Assembly (NCBI GenBank): GCA_023055425.1
Contig: JALGPY010000009.1
Span: forward strand, 53,940,616 to 54,004,615
Length of the DNA stretch: 64,000 nucleotides
Source of the DNA: Linanthus parryae
Lineage: Eukaryota; Streptophyta; Magnoliopsida; Ericales; Polemoniaceae
Reading direction: 5' to 3'
Shown one piece after another: positions 1 to 10,919 of the stretch. Position 1 is the first letter of the stretch, and each line of letters opens with the position of its first letter. Both the position numbers and the translations under genes were made by a program. The notes under the pieces were generated by a model. The model did no database searches and was not told the DNA's origin. It saw only the letters and a program-made list of their open reading frames with translations.

Positions 1-1394
1 TCCACCGAATTTCATACAACTACACTAGCCATGTGACACACACAACACACACACCCAATGCAATCTACATGACTAGAAACAATGCAACTCGATTATCAAA
101 CAATGCAAAAATTGAAACAACACAAATATTTTTTATCTCTCGTTAGAGATCGGGCAATCTAGCTATCACTAACCAAAATCATCAATTTCTCACAAGTCTC
201 TTCCGAAATTTCACAACCAATAGCAAGAAATTGAAGTAACATGATCATATGCACAAGCTCAAGGGGTCCCCAAACATCCACCAAAAACAATCCAAGACTC
301 GGGCACGTCCTTTAGCTCAGAGGGTCTAGGCATCTTAAGTACTAAGATAGTCTTTCGTCGCCAAGTCATTTGAGGTTTTCAGACCCTCTTAACCGTTATT
401 GTACTTGAATGCAAATTGTCCCAGTGACGGGAGACACAACTGAGTGTAATACGGCTTGACTTTAATTTTCCCTAGTTTCTCTAATTGGATTGAATCCAAA
501 TTCTACACGTAAATTGAGGCACATTAGGTTGTTCACCGTAACTAATCCGAGAGAATATTTTTATTCATTTTTTTTTCATTCTCTTCTAATTTTTTTTTCA
601 ACCGTACATTTAGAGTAACTAAGTGTGCACTTTTTCGGTTAGCTCTTGAAACCGCCTTAAGGGATGGTGGTGTACACTCCCTAACTGCACTTAGGCTAGA
701 GCAGCGTACCACATGGAACCGACTCTACACGAAGGTCCACCCCAGATTTGCTAGAGGCCACAAGTTTCCACTCGAAAACAGACTATTCAGCCCCTTAGGA
801 TTAAATCCTCCTAGCACAATAAAGGAACTAGAGGTATGCCCTTGTCTACTTTCCACATACCCTGAATACTCGGGACATCCTTTCGTGAAACAGGTGCGCA
901 AGATACTAAGAATTAAGGTATTCCTACTACGGCGCTTCCTATTCTTGGAGACTCTTTCACTGAACTCTCTTCAGTTTCAAGCTTCATCAATTTCCCTTAT
1001 TCTCAAAAAATTTATTTTTTTATGGATTTTCTCTTTTGTATTTCTTTCAATTTTTTTTTTCATATTTTCCTAGACTCTATATGCTTTTTGCCAACTCGAT
1101 TAACCACACGTTTTGGGTAGCAGGCTCAATAATTAAACATGCAACAATGCAAAAATATTAAACTAGCACAGTACGACACTAAAACACCACTCTACACTAA
1201 CCACATTAACACAGTACTACACCAACTACATGTAACAAGGCTATGCAAGACAAAACATGGCTGGTGAAATTATACAAAAACTCCCCCACACTTAAGCGTT
1301 TCGTTGTCCTCAACGAATTTAGAGATCAAGTACGAGGTGTCCTCGCTTAAATGTGCAGGCGGTGGATCTACACAATTATGGCTCATAACGTAAA

Positions 1395-1432
<38 letters not shown>

Positions 1433-1930
1433 AGATGTACGTGGGTGCCCAGACCTACATGGGCACCGTTGCCGCTAAACTGTAACAAGAAGGGGTCTTA
1501 TGGACCGTTGACAGTTTTCGGAAAAGTCTCACCTCGCGTCCGGATTCCGATGCGCCTACTCAACATTCTCTATCGCGCACATCAAGAAGGGAAATCCGGA
1601 GGGTCTTTTGTACATGTGTCCCTGCACACTGATTGAAATTATTAAAGCAACTCTCTCTCACCCCTCAAAATCATATGGAGAACTAAAAGAAAGAACATAA
1701 ATAAATAGCATCCTACTCTACATTGGGTTGCCTCCCATGAAGCGCTTGTAATTTAACCTGTTCATTTCAGTTCACTCTCTGAAATTCATCCACCGCTTTC
1801 TTACAAGGACTGCATCTTTAATAAACCTTGCATATTTTGGCATCTTTTGAAGTGCCTCAATCAACGGAATATTAATGTGCAGTTTTGAAAACACATTTAG
1901 AACGCGCCTGTATTCCTCAGAATCGTCCTT
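1..1930 (-). mobile_element. Element A (Athila-like), post-gag internal region
   Basis: This is the 3' half of the internal region of a minus-strand Athila-like LTR retrotransposon. It matches 60249-62022 almost base for base, and that second copy runs straight into a polypurine tract and LTR, so A's 3' LTR should begin about 60 bp left of the window. On the minus strand it carries the motif TTGGGTTGCCTCCCA (1723-1737, plus-strand reading), the inverted-repeat signature also present in element D. No reverse transcriptase, integrase or RNase H reading frame is present: the pol region is missing between gag and this segment, so the element is non-autonomous. A GA microsatellite lies at 1399-1430 and poly-T tracts near 550-600 and 1000-1070. 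Confidence 0.85.
1399..1430. repeat. GA/TC microsatellite in element A
   Basis: A run of about 16 GA dinucleotides. The equivalent position in element B (61646-61699) holds about 27 units, so the tract has changed length since the two elements separated. Confidence 0.95.
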
Positions 1931-3238
1931 CTACTTCCTAGTACGTAATGGAATTGGTAGTTCTGGAGAAGAAGAAGGAGATGAAAGTGGTACCTCGGTA
2001 GATTTCTCTGCATCTTGGTGAATCATGCCCTTTGATTGGGGTATCATGACAGGTGTCTTCTCTGAATCGAAGACTTTATGTTCCTTAGCCTTTGATGTTG
2101 TAGCTCTGGCATGACTCGGATATGGTGGATTCTCAAGTGCAATACCACTTCGAGTTGTGATGGCTTGAGCTTGCTCCTCATAAGTATGAACAATGTTGCT
2201 TGGTGCTCTTTGTTCGATTTTCTCTTTCAGATCTTTTATTTCTGCTTGAGCCACCTGAAGTGCAATTGCCAAAGAGCTTACATGTGTGGACATGTCCTTC
2301 ATGTGCTGAGCCATTACCTTTATTATCCCTATAATCTCGGTCAAATCTGAAGGTGGTACTGGCTGCTGCTGATGCATCTCTGGACTAGCTACTTCATGCC
2401 CTGCCTCCACCGCATTCACCTGAACCATGCTATGTGCCAGTGAGCTATGCTTCATCGGTTCTTGATGCTGGAAATCATAATCCAATCTCTCCTCTTGCTC
2501 AACCACACGTCTCATCAACTCATATGCACCCTCCACATCGCATTTGAACAAGAAGCTACCTCTAGCTTCCAAATCAATCTTATTTTTATCAGCCTTGTCA
2601 AGCCCATTATAGAATACCTGAATGATATGAGCTCTGTCAATTCCATGATTGGGGAATTTACGCAGCAAGAAAGTGAGGCGCTCCCATGCCGTGACGAGTG
2701 ATTCATTCTGCTTTTGCCTAAAATTCCATATCTCGTTCTGAAGCTGAATCATACGTGATATTGGAAAGAATTCGCATATAAACTGAGAGACACAATCTTC
2801 CCACGTTGTGATTGAGTTGGAAGGCAAATAATCCAGCCAATCTTTAGCAGCTTCGGTGAGGCAATGAGGTAATAACAACAGTTTAAGTGATTCAGCAGTG
2901 ACCCCCTTGTAGCGTATTACTTGGCACGTGTTCTGAAATTTTCCAATGAATGCATGAGGATCTTCTTCTTCTGCCCCAGTAAATGTGCACTGATCTTGTA
3001 TGAATTGAATTGTGGTTAGCTCGAGGCAGAAGCTTTCTGCTTGAATCGGTGGCACCACAATTGATGGTTCAGTTCCCTTGAGATCCGCCTCAAATGCCTG
3101 GATTATGGTCTTCCCAGACTTGTTATATGATTTCGATTGTTGCCTAGACATTGCCTCCCGCAGTACCTTTTTAGCCTCATCTAACATTGCTTCCATCTGT
3201 TCTCGAGTAGGGCTACTCGGCTCTTCGCCCTCTACCAT
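1931..3238 (-). CDS. Athila-type retrotransposon Gag protein
   Basis: An open frame of 435 residues read on the minus strand from an ATG at 3238. Gag packages the element RNA into cytoplasmic particles. The retrotransposon gag domain occupies roughly residues 85-230, with the family landmarks EDPHAFIGKF, LLLPHCLTEAAKDWLDYLP and FYNGLD. The N terminus is charged (PTREQMEAMLDEAKKVL) and the C-terminal third is predicted coiled/low complexity. I see no CCHC zinc knuckle and no protease motif before the stop. It begins about 110 bp after the primer binding site, as expected for the first ORF. The frame is unbroken, unlike the other gag copies here (47709 and 62794), so A may have moved late or been kept open by chance. 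Known: the gag family. Inferred: function in trans with an autonomous partner. Confidence 0.9.
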   Translation of the reverse strand: MVEGEEPSSPTREQMEAMLDEAKKVLREAMSRQQSKSYNKSGKTIIQAFEADLKGTEPSIVVPPIQAESFCLELTTIQFIQDQCTFTGAEEEDPHAFIGKFQNTCQVIRYKGVTAESLKLLLLPHCLTEAAKDWLDYLPSNSITTWEDCVSQFICEFFPISRMIQLQNEIWNFRQKQNESLVTAWERLTFLLRKFPNHGIDRAHIIQVFYNGLDKADKNKIDLEARGSFLFKCDVEGAYELMRRVVEQEERLDYDFQHQEPMKHSSLAHSMVQVNAVEAGHEVASPEMHQQQPVPPSDLTEIIGIIKVMAQHMKDMSTHVSSLAIALQVAQAEIKDLKEKIEQRAPSNIVHTYEEQAQAITTRSGIALENPPYPSHARATTSKAKEHKVFDSEKTPVMIPQSKGMIHQDAEKSTEVPLSSPSSSPELPIPLRTRK

Positions 3239-3346
3239 CGTTATCTGAGATCACAGCACTAGCACACCCGTGAGGTAATTGATAGTAATAACAATAAAAA
3301 TAAAATAAAACTCTAAACTAATTTCTAACTAAATAATCTACCGCTG

Positions 3347-3364
3347 TCCCCGGCAACGGCGCCA
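3347..3364 (-). other. Primer binding site, tRNA-Asp, element A
   Basis: Read on the minus strand, TGGCGCCGTTGCCGGGGA is the complement of the 3' end of plant tRNA-Asp (with CCA), with no mismatch. It lies 6 bp inside the LTR end at 3371, the standard geometry for Athila-lineage elements. Confidence 0.9.
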
Positions 3365-4434
3365 AAAACTTGACACGATTTCTTACGTGTATACGCAAGT
3401 GCACTGTCGAAGTAATAAAGATGAGTATTAAGCTCAGGTTTTCGAACCCACAGGGACAGTCTTGAGATTATTTAGGTAGACGATTAATTTAAAGTCAAAG
3501 TAAACGGTAAGAATTGTTTGATTTGAAGGTTCGTCACCCACAAACAAGTGACTTAAAGTAAATGACAAACTACGCTACTCTTTTTAAATGATTTTCAAGG
3601 TAAAAGGAAGAAATCTCTGATTGATACGATTATGGAGAGAACTAGGCAATTGATGATCCCTATGGCACTTAGTAGTTTCCGGATTACGCTTAAAACACTC
3701 TAGTGATGTTTAGTTTACCGGGCTACACTCATCATGTTCTTCTGTCGATCTCACATGAATTTGCGTAATCGATTGACTTCGGGTCCTCTTCTACCGTTAC
3801 GTTCTTCTTGGTTCGTTAGGCTCGCTCACCGGGTCCTGTCGGTACACCGTTTTCATTAAGTCCTAACGATACAAACCGAAACAACCCACACACGGTTATT
3901 CAACTCTCTTTTCCTCTCGGTCTCAGAGAACTGCAAGAATACTTCCTAGGTTCTTCAACACGTCTCTAATAGCTCACTATCGTGCAACTATATCAACAAC
4001 TAGCATATTACTGGTGATCAAGCCAAGCATACTAAAGATTAAAGCACAAGAACAAGAAAGCTAACAAGAACATCAACTAGAATTAAGTTTTCAAAACATC
4101 AATCATGTCTTCAATCCGAAAAAAACTAATCAACCCCTAGTTCTTCATCAATATCCTAGCTTAAAGTGTTTAGATATACATATAATTGTTTAGCAATACA
4201 TAAGTCTCCATAATCAATCAATAAGGGGGGAAAGAAGAAAAATCAAACGAGTAATCTTCAAGAATTGATGATCTCCGCCTTCAATCTTTGTCTCTCCTTC
4301 TCTCCTGCTCCGAGATGATCCAAATATGCGTGAATGCCCTCACTTGCACGGCCTCCTAGGTTAGAACAAGTCCCTCATGCTCAATCTTTCAAAAATTCGC
4401 AAAACAGCCCAAAAAAATCGCGTTCAGCCCCTTT

Positions 4435-4600
4435 GTTCGCACGAACACTCGTGTGTTCGCACGAACAACTTTTTTCTCTCTGTTCGTGCGAACAGATTTT
4501 TTGTTCCCACAATTTTGCAGTCCCTTTTCATCCTTTTTGGCCAGCTGAAAAATTTTCTAAGTGTTTTTGTTCACACGAACACAAAAGTGTTCGCACGAAC
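4435..4600. repeat. GTTCGCACGAAC palindrome array in LTR A
   Basis: Five 12-bp near-palindromes of the form GTTCGCACGAAC / GTTCGTGCGAAC lie at 4435-4446, 4455-4466, 4482-4493, 4569-4580 (variant GTTCACACGAAC) and 4589-4600. The arms are GTTCG/CGAAC with a 2-bp CA or TG centre. LTR B carries the same array at about 59524-59692. The LTRs of D and C carry arrays of the same layout but with other sequences. Confidence 0.9.
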
Positions 4601-4760
4601 ACCCCTGGAGATGAACTCAGATTTTCATCCTCTTCGACGGACAATAACTTTCTCGTCCGATCTCCGTTTTAGCTCCGTGACCTATAGTTGGAAATCTCTT
4701 TGAGTCTACTTTCATTTGCCACTGTTATTACTCCAAAACGTAGTGTAGAACTCAAGATAC

Positions 4761-6240
4761 TGATAACTCCACTTTAGGAGTTATATTCTTATAGGATTCA
4801 CCATCGATTTGCGTGCGTTTAGAGAGATTTGTATGAGAAATTGACCAATTCTTATATGTTTTGATCATACTTGAGTATTTAGACTTCATTGTGTAATCCG
4901 GGCGTTTTATGAATGTTTTAGGCTTTATTTGTCGCATTTGATCTTCCGGTATTTGTTCGTGTTGTGGATTTCAGGGACCGGAAGCTTGGAGTGCGGATTT
5001 TGGAGCGGAAGCGAACTTCGGAAAGAAAGAAACTCAACGAATGCTTGAGAGAATGGACGAAGGAGAGTAGAAGCTAAGAGGAGAAAAAGACTTGGCCAAA
5101 ATTCAAGAGGAGTGAAAAGAAGCAACTCACTGGAAGTAGAGGATCACAAATTGTGATCACAAGATCAAGTGCAAGACCACATGGAAGATCAACGTGATCC
5201 TACAATTAAAAAATGTGATCCTATGATCACAAGATCAAGTGCAAGACCACATAGAAGATCACCGTGACTCTACAACTAAAAAAGGTGATCCTTGATCACA
5301 AATTGTGATCCCAAGATCACATTAGTAGATCTGACGTGATTAGAAAAGGGGTAAAAAGTGTAATTTTTAAAAACTTGAAAGAAGTGACGTGATTTAACAA
5401 GGAGAACGACCTAGGGCTTGGAATATTCATCAAGGGGACGCCATTGGAGAGGAGAGGAGCTTTCTTGGGAGCTTGGAGACCATCGTTTGATTTTCTATTC
5501 TCTTCTCTTCTCTACTTTTTGTTGATGATCAATAAACTTTGTACTTTGATCATGTGTTTTAGTAGCTAAATCTTCTATTCGGGATATCTCATAGGTAGCT
5601 AGGGTTTGAACACCATGTTTGGTGATTTATGGATCTTGTTTCATGCTTATATGCTTAATTGAATGTGTTTTGTTTAGTTATGCTTGATTCATGAGTTTAA
5701 TCTATCTTTCATATTGTTAGACGTAGCAATATGATTGATCTAGGTGATGAATGTTAGAGGAATCAATATTCGTTGCTGGAACTTGAATCATGCACTAGCT
5801 GTATCTAGGGTTGAGGAATCTTGCTAGTTGGCTAAGAACTAAGAGTAGATCAAGAGAACATAATGCGTAGTTAAACTTGAGTAGGCTAGAGGAATCAGGT
5901 ACGTGAGTTTAACTATAGGCTTTGGTTGAGGAATCTTCAAGGTAAATGTGCTCGTTTGGCTAAGTAGAGTACATTCGTGTTACTAGAACATAAATCATTA
6001 ATGGTGTGAGATCCCTAGTGAACCGAAGAGATATCCTGATGCTTATCCCACATATTAATCTCAATTTTAATAATTAGCTTGTTACTTACTTTCTTAGATT
6101 AGTCAAACAAACTCAATTACTTGCCCACATTAAAGTTAATCATCCTAATTCGTTCACGAGAAGTCCTTTGGGTTCGACAAACCCGGATTACCGGATATTA
6201 CTACACGCGACACCCGTACACTTGCGGTTGGATCGTGTCA
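4761..6240 (+). repeat. Element D, LTR 1
   Basis: A 1,480-bp direct repeat starting TGATAACTCC and ending GATCGTGTCA, with the inverted ends TG...CA. It differs from LTR 2 at a few bases (for example CACCATCG against CATCATCG near 4800). A GATC-type palindrome array lies at about 5135-5335, followed by an AT-rich downstream part. Confidence 0.93.
5135..5335. repeat. GATCACAA/TTGTGATC palindrome array in D LTRs
   Basis: The stretch contains the 17-bp palindrome GATCACAAATTGTGATC twice, linked by two copies of a longer unit with AAGATCAAGTGCAAGACCAC, plus many single GATCAC or GTGATC half sites. The same array recurs in LTR 2 (about 9670-9870) and LTR 3 (about 14210-14405). In LTR 3, a change near 14358 makes a further palindrome, GTGATCCTAGGATCAC. 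It sits where LTR A and LTR C carry their own unrelated palindromes. Confidence 0.9.
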
Positions 6241-6246
6241 AGTTTT

Positions 6247-6264
6247 TGGCGCCGTTGTCGGGGA
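6247..6264 (+). other. Primer binding site, tRNA-Asp, D unit 1
   Basis: TGGCGCCGTTGTCGGGGA, one mismatch from the perfect tRNA-Asp complement, begins 6 bp after the LTR end. The second unit has the identical site at 10782-10799. Confidence 0.88.
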
Positions 6265-6384
6265 CTTCGGTTGAATTGATTAGAATTATTAACTTCGGGA
6301 ATTTTATATTTTGTTTTGTTTATTTATTTTATTTCTGAACTCATCTGCTTCCTAGAGATTAATTATGCAGGTATCTTGGTGATC

Positions 6385-7299
6385 ATGTGGGGGAATAATT
6401 CTGATATGCAATTTCCATGCTATTCACCATACTACTCCTATGGAGATATGTACTCCCCTCCTCCTTGCAATCAAGAAGTTGAGGAGATGAAAGAATTATT
6501 GAAGCTCCTGGTAGCTAGTATGGACAGAATGGAGGAAGGGATTAATAGGATGGATGAAACTCTCCAGCTGAAGGGACAACACTTGGCAGAACTTTCGAGT
6601 GCATTGGCATATACAGATAATGACGATGGGCCAAGTAGCATCATTCCTGACTTAGTTGAGGAGTGTAAAGAGGAAGACGAAGAAGCCCCAGAGGTCTATG
6701 TCTACAATGTTGTTCATCATGAAGTAGTAGATTATCGGGCTGCTTCAGACTCAGATTCAGACTCAGATTGGGATGATATTGTGAAGCCTATACAACTTAT
6801 GCCTCGCATAATTCCGGAGTCATGGCATGAATGGGAGAGTGTGGACATCGCAATCTTATGGTCCACTGAAGATATTTGCTTTGAGGAAGAAAGTCATGAA
6901 GCTAAGGAATTACTACATGGGGATGTTTGCGAGGACATGTATCGTGAAGTTTCTCCACCTAATCCATATCTCTTGGAGATCATAAAATCGGGGGAATCAC
7001 ATGAGAAAGAACAAATACCCCAACTTTATGCAATCCATGATTTACCACCCGTGATTCCAAGACAAGAACGAAGAAAGGAAGTAGGAAAGGAAGAACGCAT
7101 GGTTGTAGCCGTTCCACTTGAGATACTAGATTCGAAAAGTCAATCCTCGACGGTTGGAGCTTTGAAGAACTGGAAGAAGAAGAAGAAAAAGAAGACGAGT
7201 GAAGGTAGAGTGAGGCATGTGGCGGCTAACAAATTTTCTTTCTTCTTGCCATTTTCTTATGCATGCTCGCTTGAGAAGAGACAAAGGGAAAAGCGATAG
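6385..7299 (+). CDS. Element D orphan ORF, copy 1 (prematurely stopped)
   Basis: 304 codons from the first ATG at 6385 (the open frame extends upstream only through a non-ATG codon). I recognise no family. Visible features: a Tyr/Pro-rich start (PCYSPYYSYGDMYSPPP), a likely coiled coil at about residues 30-75 (EVEEMKELLKLLVASMDRMEEGINRMDETLQL), an acidic centre with four SD repeats, and a basic tail with seven consecutive lysines that could act as a nuclear signal. There is no CCHC, aspartic protease or RT motif. A TAG at 7297-7299 replaces the TGG of copy 2 and removes the last 13 residues. It lies where gag would be in an Athila element. It could be a captured host fragment or a diverged gag remnant; the sequence alone does not decide. 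Confidence 0.6.
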   Translation: MWGNNSDMQFPCYSPYYSYGDMYSPPPCNQEVEEMKELLKLLVASMDRMEEGINRMDETLQLKGQHLAELSSALAYTDNDDGPSSIIPDLVEECKEEDEEAPEVYVYNVVHHEVVDYRAASDSDSDSDWDDIVKPIQLMPRIIPESWHEWESVDIAILWSTEDICFEEESHEAKELLHGDVCEDMYREVSPPNPYLLEIIKSGESHEKEQIPQLYAIHDLPPVIPRQERRKEVGKEERMVVAVPLEILDSKSQSSTVGALKNWKKKKKKKTSEGRVRHVAANKFSFFLPFSYACSLEKRQREKR

Positions 7300-7380
7300 T
7301 GGAAGAATAAAAAGTGGAGAGAAAAGTCTCATGTCTGAGGTAACTGGGTCGGGTCGTCGACCTTAAATTACAAGGCGCTC

Positions 7381-7735
7381 GTTGGGAGGCAACCCAACCT
7401 ATTTATTTGCATTAGATTAGGGAGTTAGTTTTTAATACAGTTGCGTGTGTTTTGTTTATTTAATTTGGAGAGATGAGAGAGAGGGACTAATGATGTTTTC
7501 TAGTGACATATTTGAGCAGGATATGGGAGAATCTACCCCGGTATGCCATGGCACACATGACCGTCATAGGGGCTCGTGTATGCGAGTTGGGGATTCTCCA
7601 AGACACAGAATTTAGCAGAGGAGGGCAGTCTACCCCGGTGTGCGAGAACACACTGACCGTTGGGAGCATGGTGGCGCCACTACTGTGCTCGGGGACTGCT
7701 TGGCGCGATTTCGTCCCCACCCTTGAGGTGGTTGT
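7381..7735 (+). other. Conserved inverted-repeat and hairpin block, D unit 1
   Basis: Downstream of the ORF lies GTTGGGAGGCAACCCAACC (7381 on), a near-perfect inverted repeat found across these Athila-like elements. At about 7530-7700 a GC-rich block holds two related segments, each beginning ACCCCGGT and closing TGACCGT, with internal stems such as GTGTG..CACAC and TGCCATGGCA. Element A has a similar hairpin (GGTGCCC..GGGCACC near 1444-1467). Function unknown; an RNA packaging or translation signal is possible. The second D unit has the same block at 11916-12270. Confidence 0.6.
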
Positions 7736-9295
7736 GAGTATCTTTTCTTTTGCTGAATTATGTGTTTATTTTATTTAATATATGTCATGCTCCATCTCAT
7801 CTACTGGCCTACGCATTTGATTGCTGAGTTCTCTACATGATCTCTAAATTCGTTGAGGACAACGAAGTATTCAGTGTGGGGGTGATTTAACTGTCTACTA
7901 GCCAATTGTGTCTTGCATAGCCAGTTACATGTAGGATGTGTTTAGATTGTATTGTGAGTCAGTTGTGGTTTTTGTTATGTTTTTACTTATATTGTCGTAT
8001 TGTGTAGTGTAGTTTACATACTGTTTTCACTTTTACATAATTGAGTATACCCACCAAAAGTTGAGTTGTGTTGTGTCAATTTTTTTTTTTCTCATGTCAA
8101 AGCCTTGCATATAGAGGTAGGATATTAAAAAAAATACAGAAAATGAAAAAAAAAAAAGAGAGAGAGAAAATCCATAAAAAATTAAAGATTTAAAATTTTG
8201 AGAAAAGGCAATTGAGGATCTTGAACCTGAAGAGAGCTTAGTGAATGAATCCTTTTGAGTAGGAAGTGCCGTAGTAAGGAAATTTTTATTCTTTAATATT
8301 TCGTGTAGAGGTTTCACTAAGGATGTCCCGGGAATTTTTGGAAGTTGTGAAAGAATGACATGTAAAGTATACCTAAGTTTCCTATAGTGTGCTAATTAGA
8401 TTGAGTTTTGCTTGTAGCTGAATATTCTGTTTTCAAGTGGAAACTTGTGGTCTCTTGTGATCTGGGGTGGACCTTCGTGTAGAGTTGGTTTCATGTGGTA
8501 CAGTTGCCTCAGCCTAAGTGAAGTTGAGGGGCATACACCACCGTCCCTTACGGTGGTCACAAGAGTTAACCGAAAAAGCCCACGCTCTTTATGCTCTATT
8601 GCACGGTTGTAAAAACAGAGGAGGAAAGAAAAGAAAATGAGAAAATCAGAAAAAAAAAAAAAAAAGAAAAAAAAAAAGAAAAAAAAAACTTGTGGTTCAA
8701 GGAGAAATAACCTAATGTGCTTCCGGTCACACGGAAAATTTTGATTCCATCCAAATAGAGCTTGGAGAGGAAAACTAGAGTCAAGCCTTATTTCACAGGA
8801 GTTGTGACTCCCTTCACCGGGACAATTTGCATTCAAACGCAATAAAGGCTAAGAGGGTCTGAAAACCTCAGATGATTCGGCGAAGAAAGGCTACAGTGAA
8901 GTTTGAGCTTAATTAGACCCAATGAAGCTTAGGACGTGCTTGTGTCTTGGTTTGAATTGGTGGAGGAAAGGGGACGCCTTAGTGAGCTTTTGCACTGAAT
9001 CAAATTTTTATTTCAAATTCTTGCTACGTGTATATGAATTTCAAACAGGATTAGTGAGAGCTTGATGATTTTTAGTTGATGAGAGGGAGATTGCCTGATC
9101 TTACCAAAAATAAAGATTTAAAGCGTTTTGTGTGTTGCGTTAAGATAGAGTCTAGGATTTGCATTTGCATCATATTGCTGCATTGTTGTGTCGTTTGTCG
9201 TGTTAGAGTCGTTTGAGTCGTGTCGGCTAGTAGACAATTAAATGCAGTAGATGAGACTTTGCTCGGGACGCGCAAATGGTAAGTGTGGGGGTATT
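7736..9295 (+). other. D unit 1 3' untranslated region and polypurine tract
   Basis: No credible coding frame. It holds A-rich tracts (8130-8160, 8645-8690), sequence homologous to the inverse of element A at about 640-1320, and ends with the polypurine tract AAGTGTGGGGGTATT at 9281-9295 directly before LTR 2. A phenylalanine-rich minus frame at 8396-8842 is only the complement of the A tract. Confidence 0.85.
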
Positions 9296-10775
9296 TGATA
9301 ACTCCACTTTAGGAGTTATATTCTTATCGGATTCATCATCGATTTGCGTGCGTTTAGAGAGATTTGTATGAGAAATTGACCAATTCTTATATGTTTTGAG
9401 CATACTTGAGTATTTAGACTTCATTGTGTAATCCGGGCGTTTTATGAATGTTTTAGGCTTTATTTGTCGCATTTGATCTTCCGGTATTTGTTCGTGTTGT
9501 GGATTTCAGGGACCGGAAGCTTGGAGTGCGGATTTTGGAGCGGAAGCGAACTTCGGAAAGAAAGAAACTCAACGAATGCTTGAGAGAATGGACGAAGGAG
9601 AGTAGAAGCTAAGAGGAGAAAAAGACTTGGCCAAAATTCAAGAGGAGTGAAAAGAAGCAACTCACTGGAAGTAGAGGATCACAAATTGTGATCACAAGAT
9701 CAAGTGCAAGACCACATGGAAGATCAACGTGATCCTACAATTAAAAAATGTGATCCTATGATCACAAGATCAAGTGCAAGACCACATAGAAGATCACCGT
9801 GACTCTACAACTAAAAAAGGTGATCCTTGATCACAAATTGTGATCCCAAGATCACATTAGTAGATCTGACGTGATTAGAAAAGGGGTAAAAAGTGTAATT
9901 TTTAAAAACTTGAAAGAAGTGACGTGATTTAACAAGGAGAACGACCTAGGGCTTGGAATATTCATCAAGGGGACGCCATTGGAGAGGAGAGGAGCTTTCT
10001 TGGGAGCTTGGAGACCATCGTTTGATTTTCTATTCTCTTCTCTTCTCTACTTTTTGTTGATGATCAATAAACTTTGTACTTTGATCATGTGTTTTAGTAG
10101 CTAAATCTTCTATTCGGGATATCTCATAGGTAGCTAGGGTTTGAACACCATGTTTGGTGATTTATGGATCTTGTTTCATGCTTATATGCTTAATTGAATG
10201 TGTTTTGTTTAGTTATGCTTGATTCATGAGTTTAATCTATCTTTCATATTGTTAGACGTAGCAATATGATTGATCTAGGTGATGAATGTTAGAGGAATCA
10301 ATATTCGTTGCTGGAACTTGAATCATGCACTAGCTGTATCTAGGGTTGAGGAATCTTGCTAGTTGGCTAAGAACTAAGAGTAGATCAAGAGAACATAATG
10401 CGTAGTTAAACTTGAGTAGGCTAGAGGAATCAGGTACGTGAGTTTAACTATAGGCTTTGGTTGAGGAATCTTCAAGGTAAATGTGCTCGTTTGGCTAAGT
10501 AGAGTACATTCGTGTTACTAGAACATAAATCATTAATGGTGTGAGATCCCTAGTGAACCGAAGAGATATCCTGATGCTTATCCCACATATTAATCTCAAT
10601 TTTAATAATTAGCTTGTTACTTACTTTCTTAGATTAGTCAAACAAACTCAATTACTTGCCCACATTAAAGTTAATCATCCTAATTCGTTCACGAGAAGTC
10701 CTTTGGGTTCGACAAACCCGGATTACCGGATATTACTACACGCGACACCCGTACACTTGCGGTTGGATCGTGTCA
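9296..10775 (+). repeat. Element D, LTR 2 (shared middle LTR)
   Basis: A 1,480-bp copy with the same TGATAACTCC...GTGTCA ends. It acts as 3' LTR of unit 1 and 5' LTR of unit 2. It is flanked by a polypurine tract on the left and a primer binding site on the right, with no target duplication on either side. Confidence 0.93.
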
Positions 10776-10919
10776 AGTTTTTGGCGCCGTTGTCGGGGAC
10801 TTCGGTTGAATTGATTAGAATTATTAACTTCGGGAATTTTATATTTTGTTTTGTTTATTTATTTTATTTCTGAACTCATCTGCTTCCTAGAGATTAATTA
10901 TGCAGGTATCTTGGTGATC

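Noticed and set aside
2111..2701. Plus-strand frames inside gag A
   Set aside because: Shadows of the gag coding strand.
6247..6264. tRNA-Asp gene
   Set aside because: Only the 18-nt 3' complement is present, next to an LTR; it is a primer binding site. No cloverleaf or A/B boxes.
6316..6384. Longer start for the D ORF
   Set aside because: The codon at 6316 is TTG; the first ATG in frame is 6385.
8396..8842. Phenylalanine-rich minus-strand frames (also 12929-13378)
   Set aside because: They are the complement of poly-A tracts in the 3' region of element D; their length differs between the two units only with tract length.
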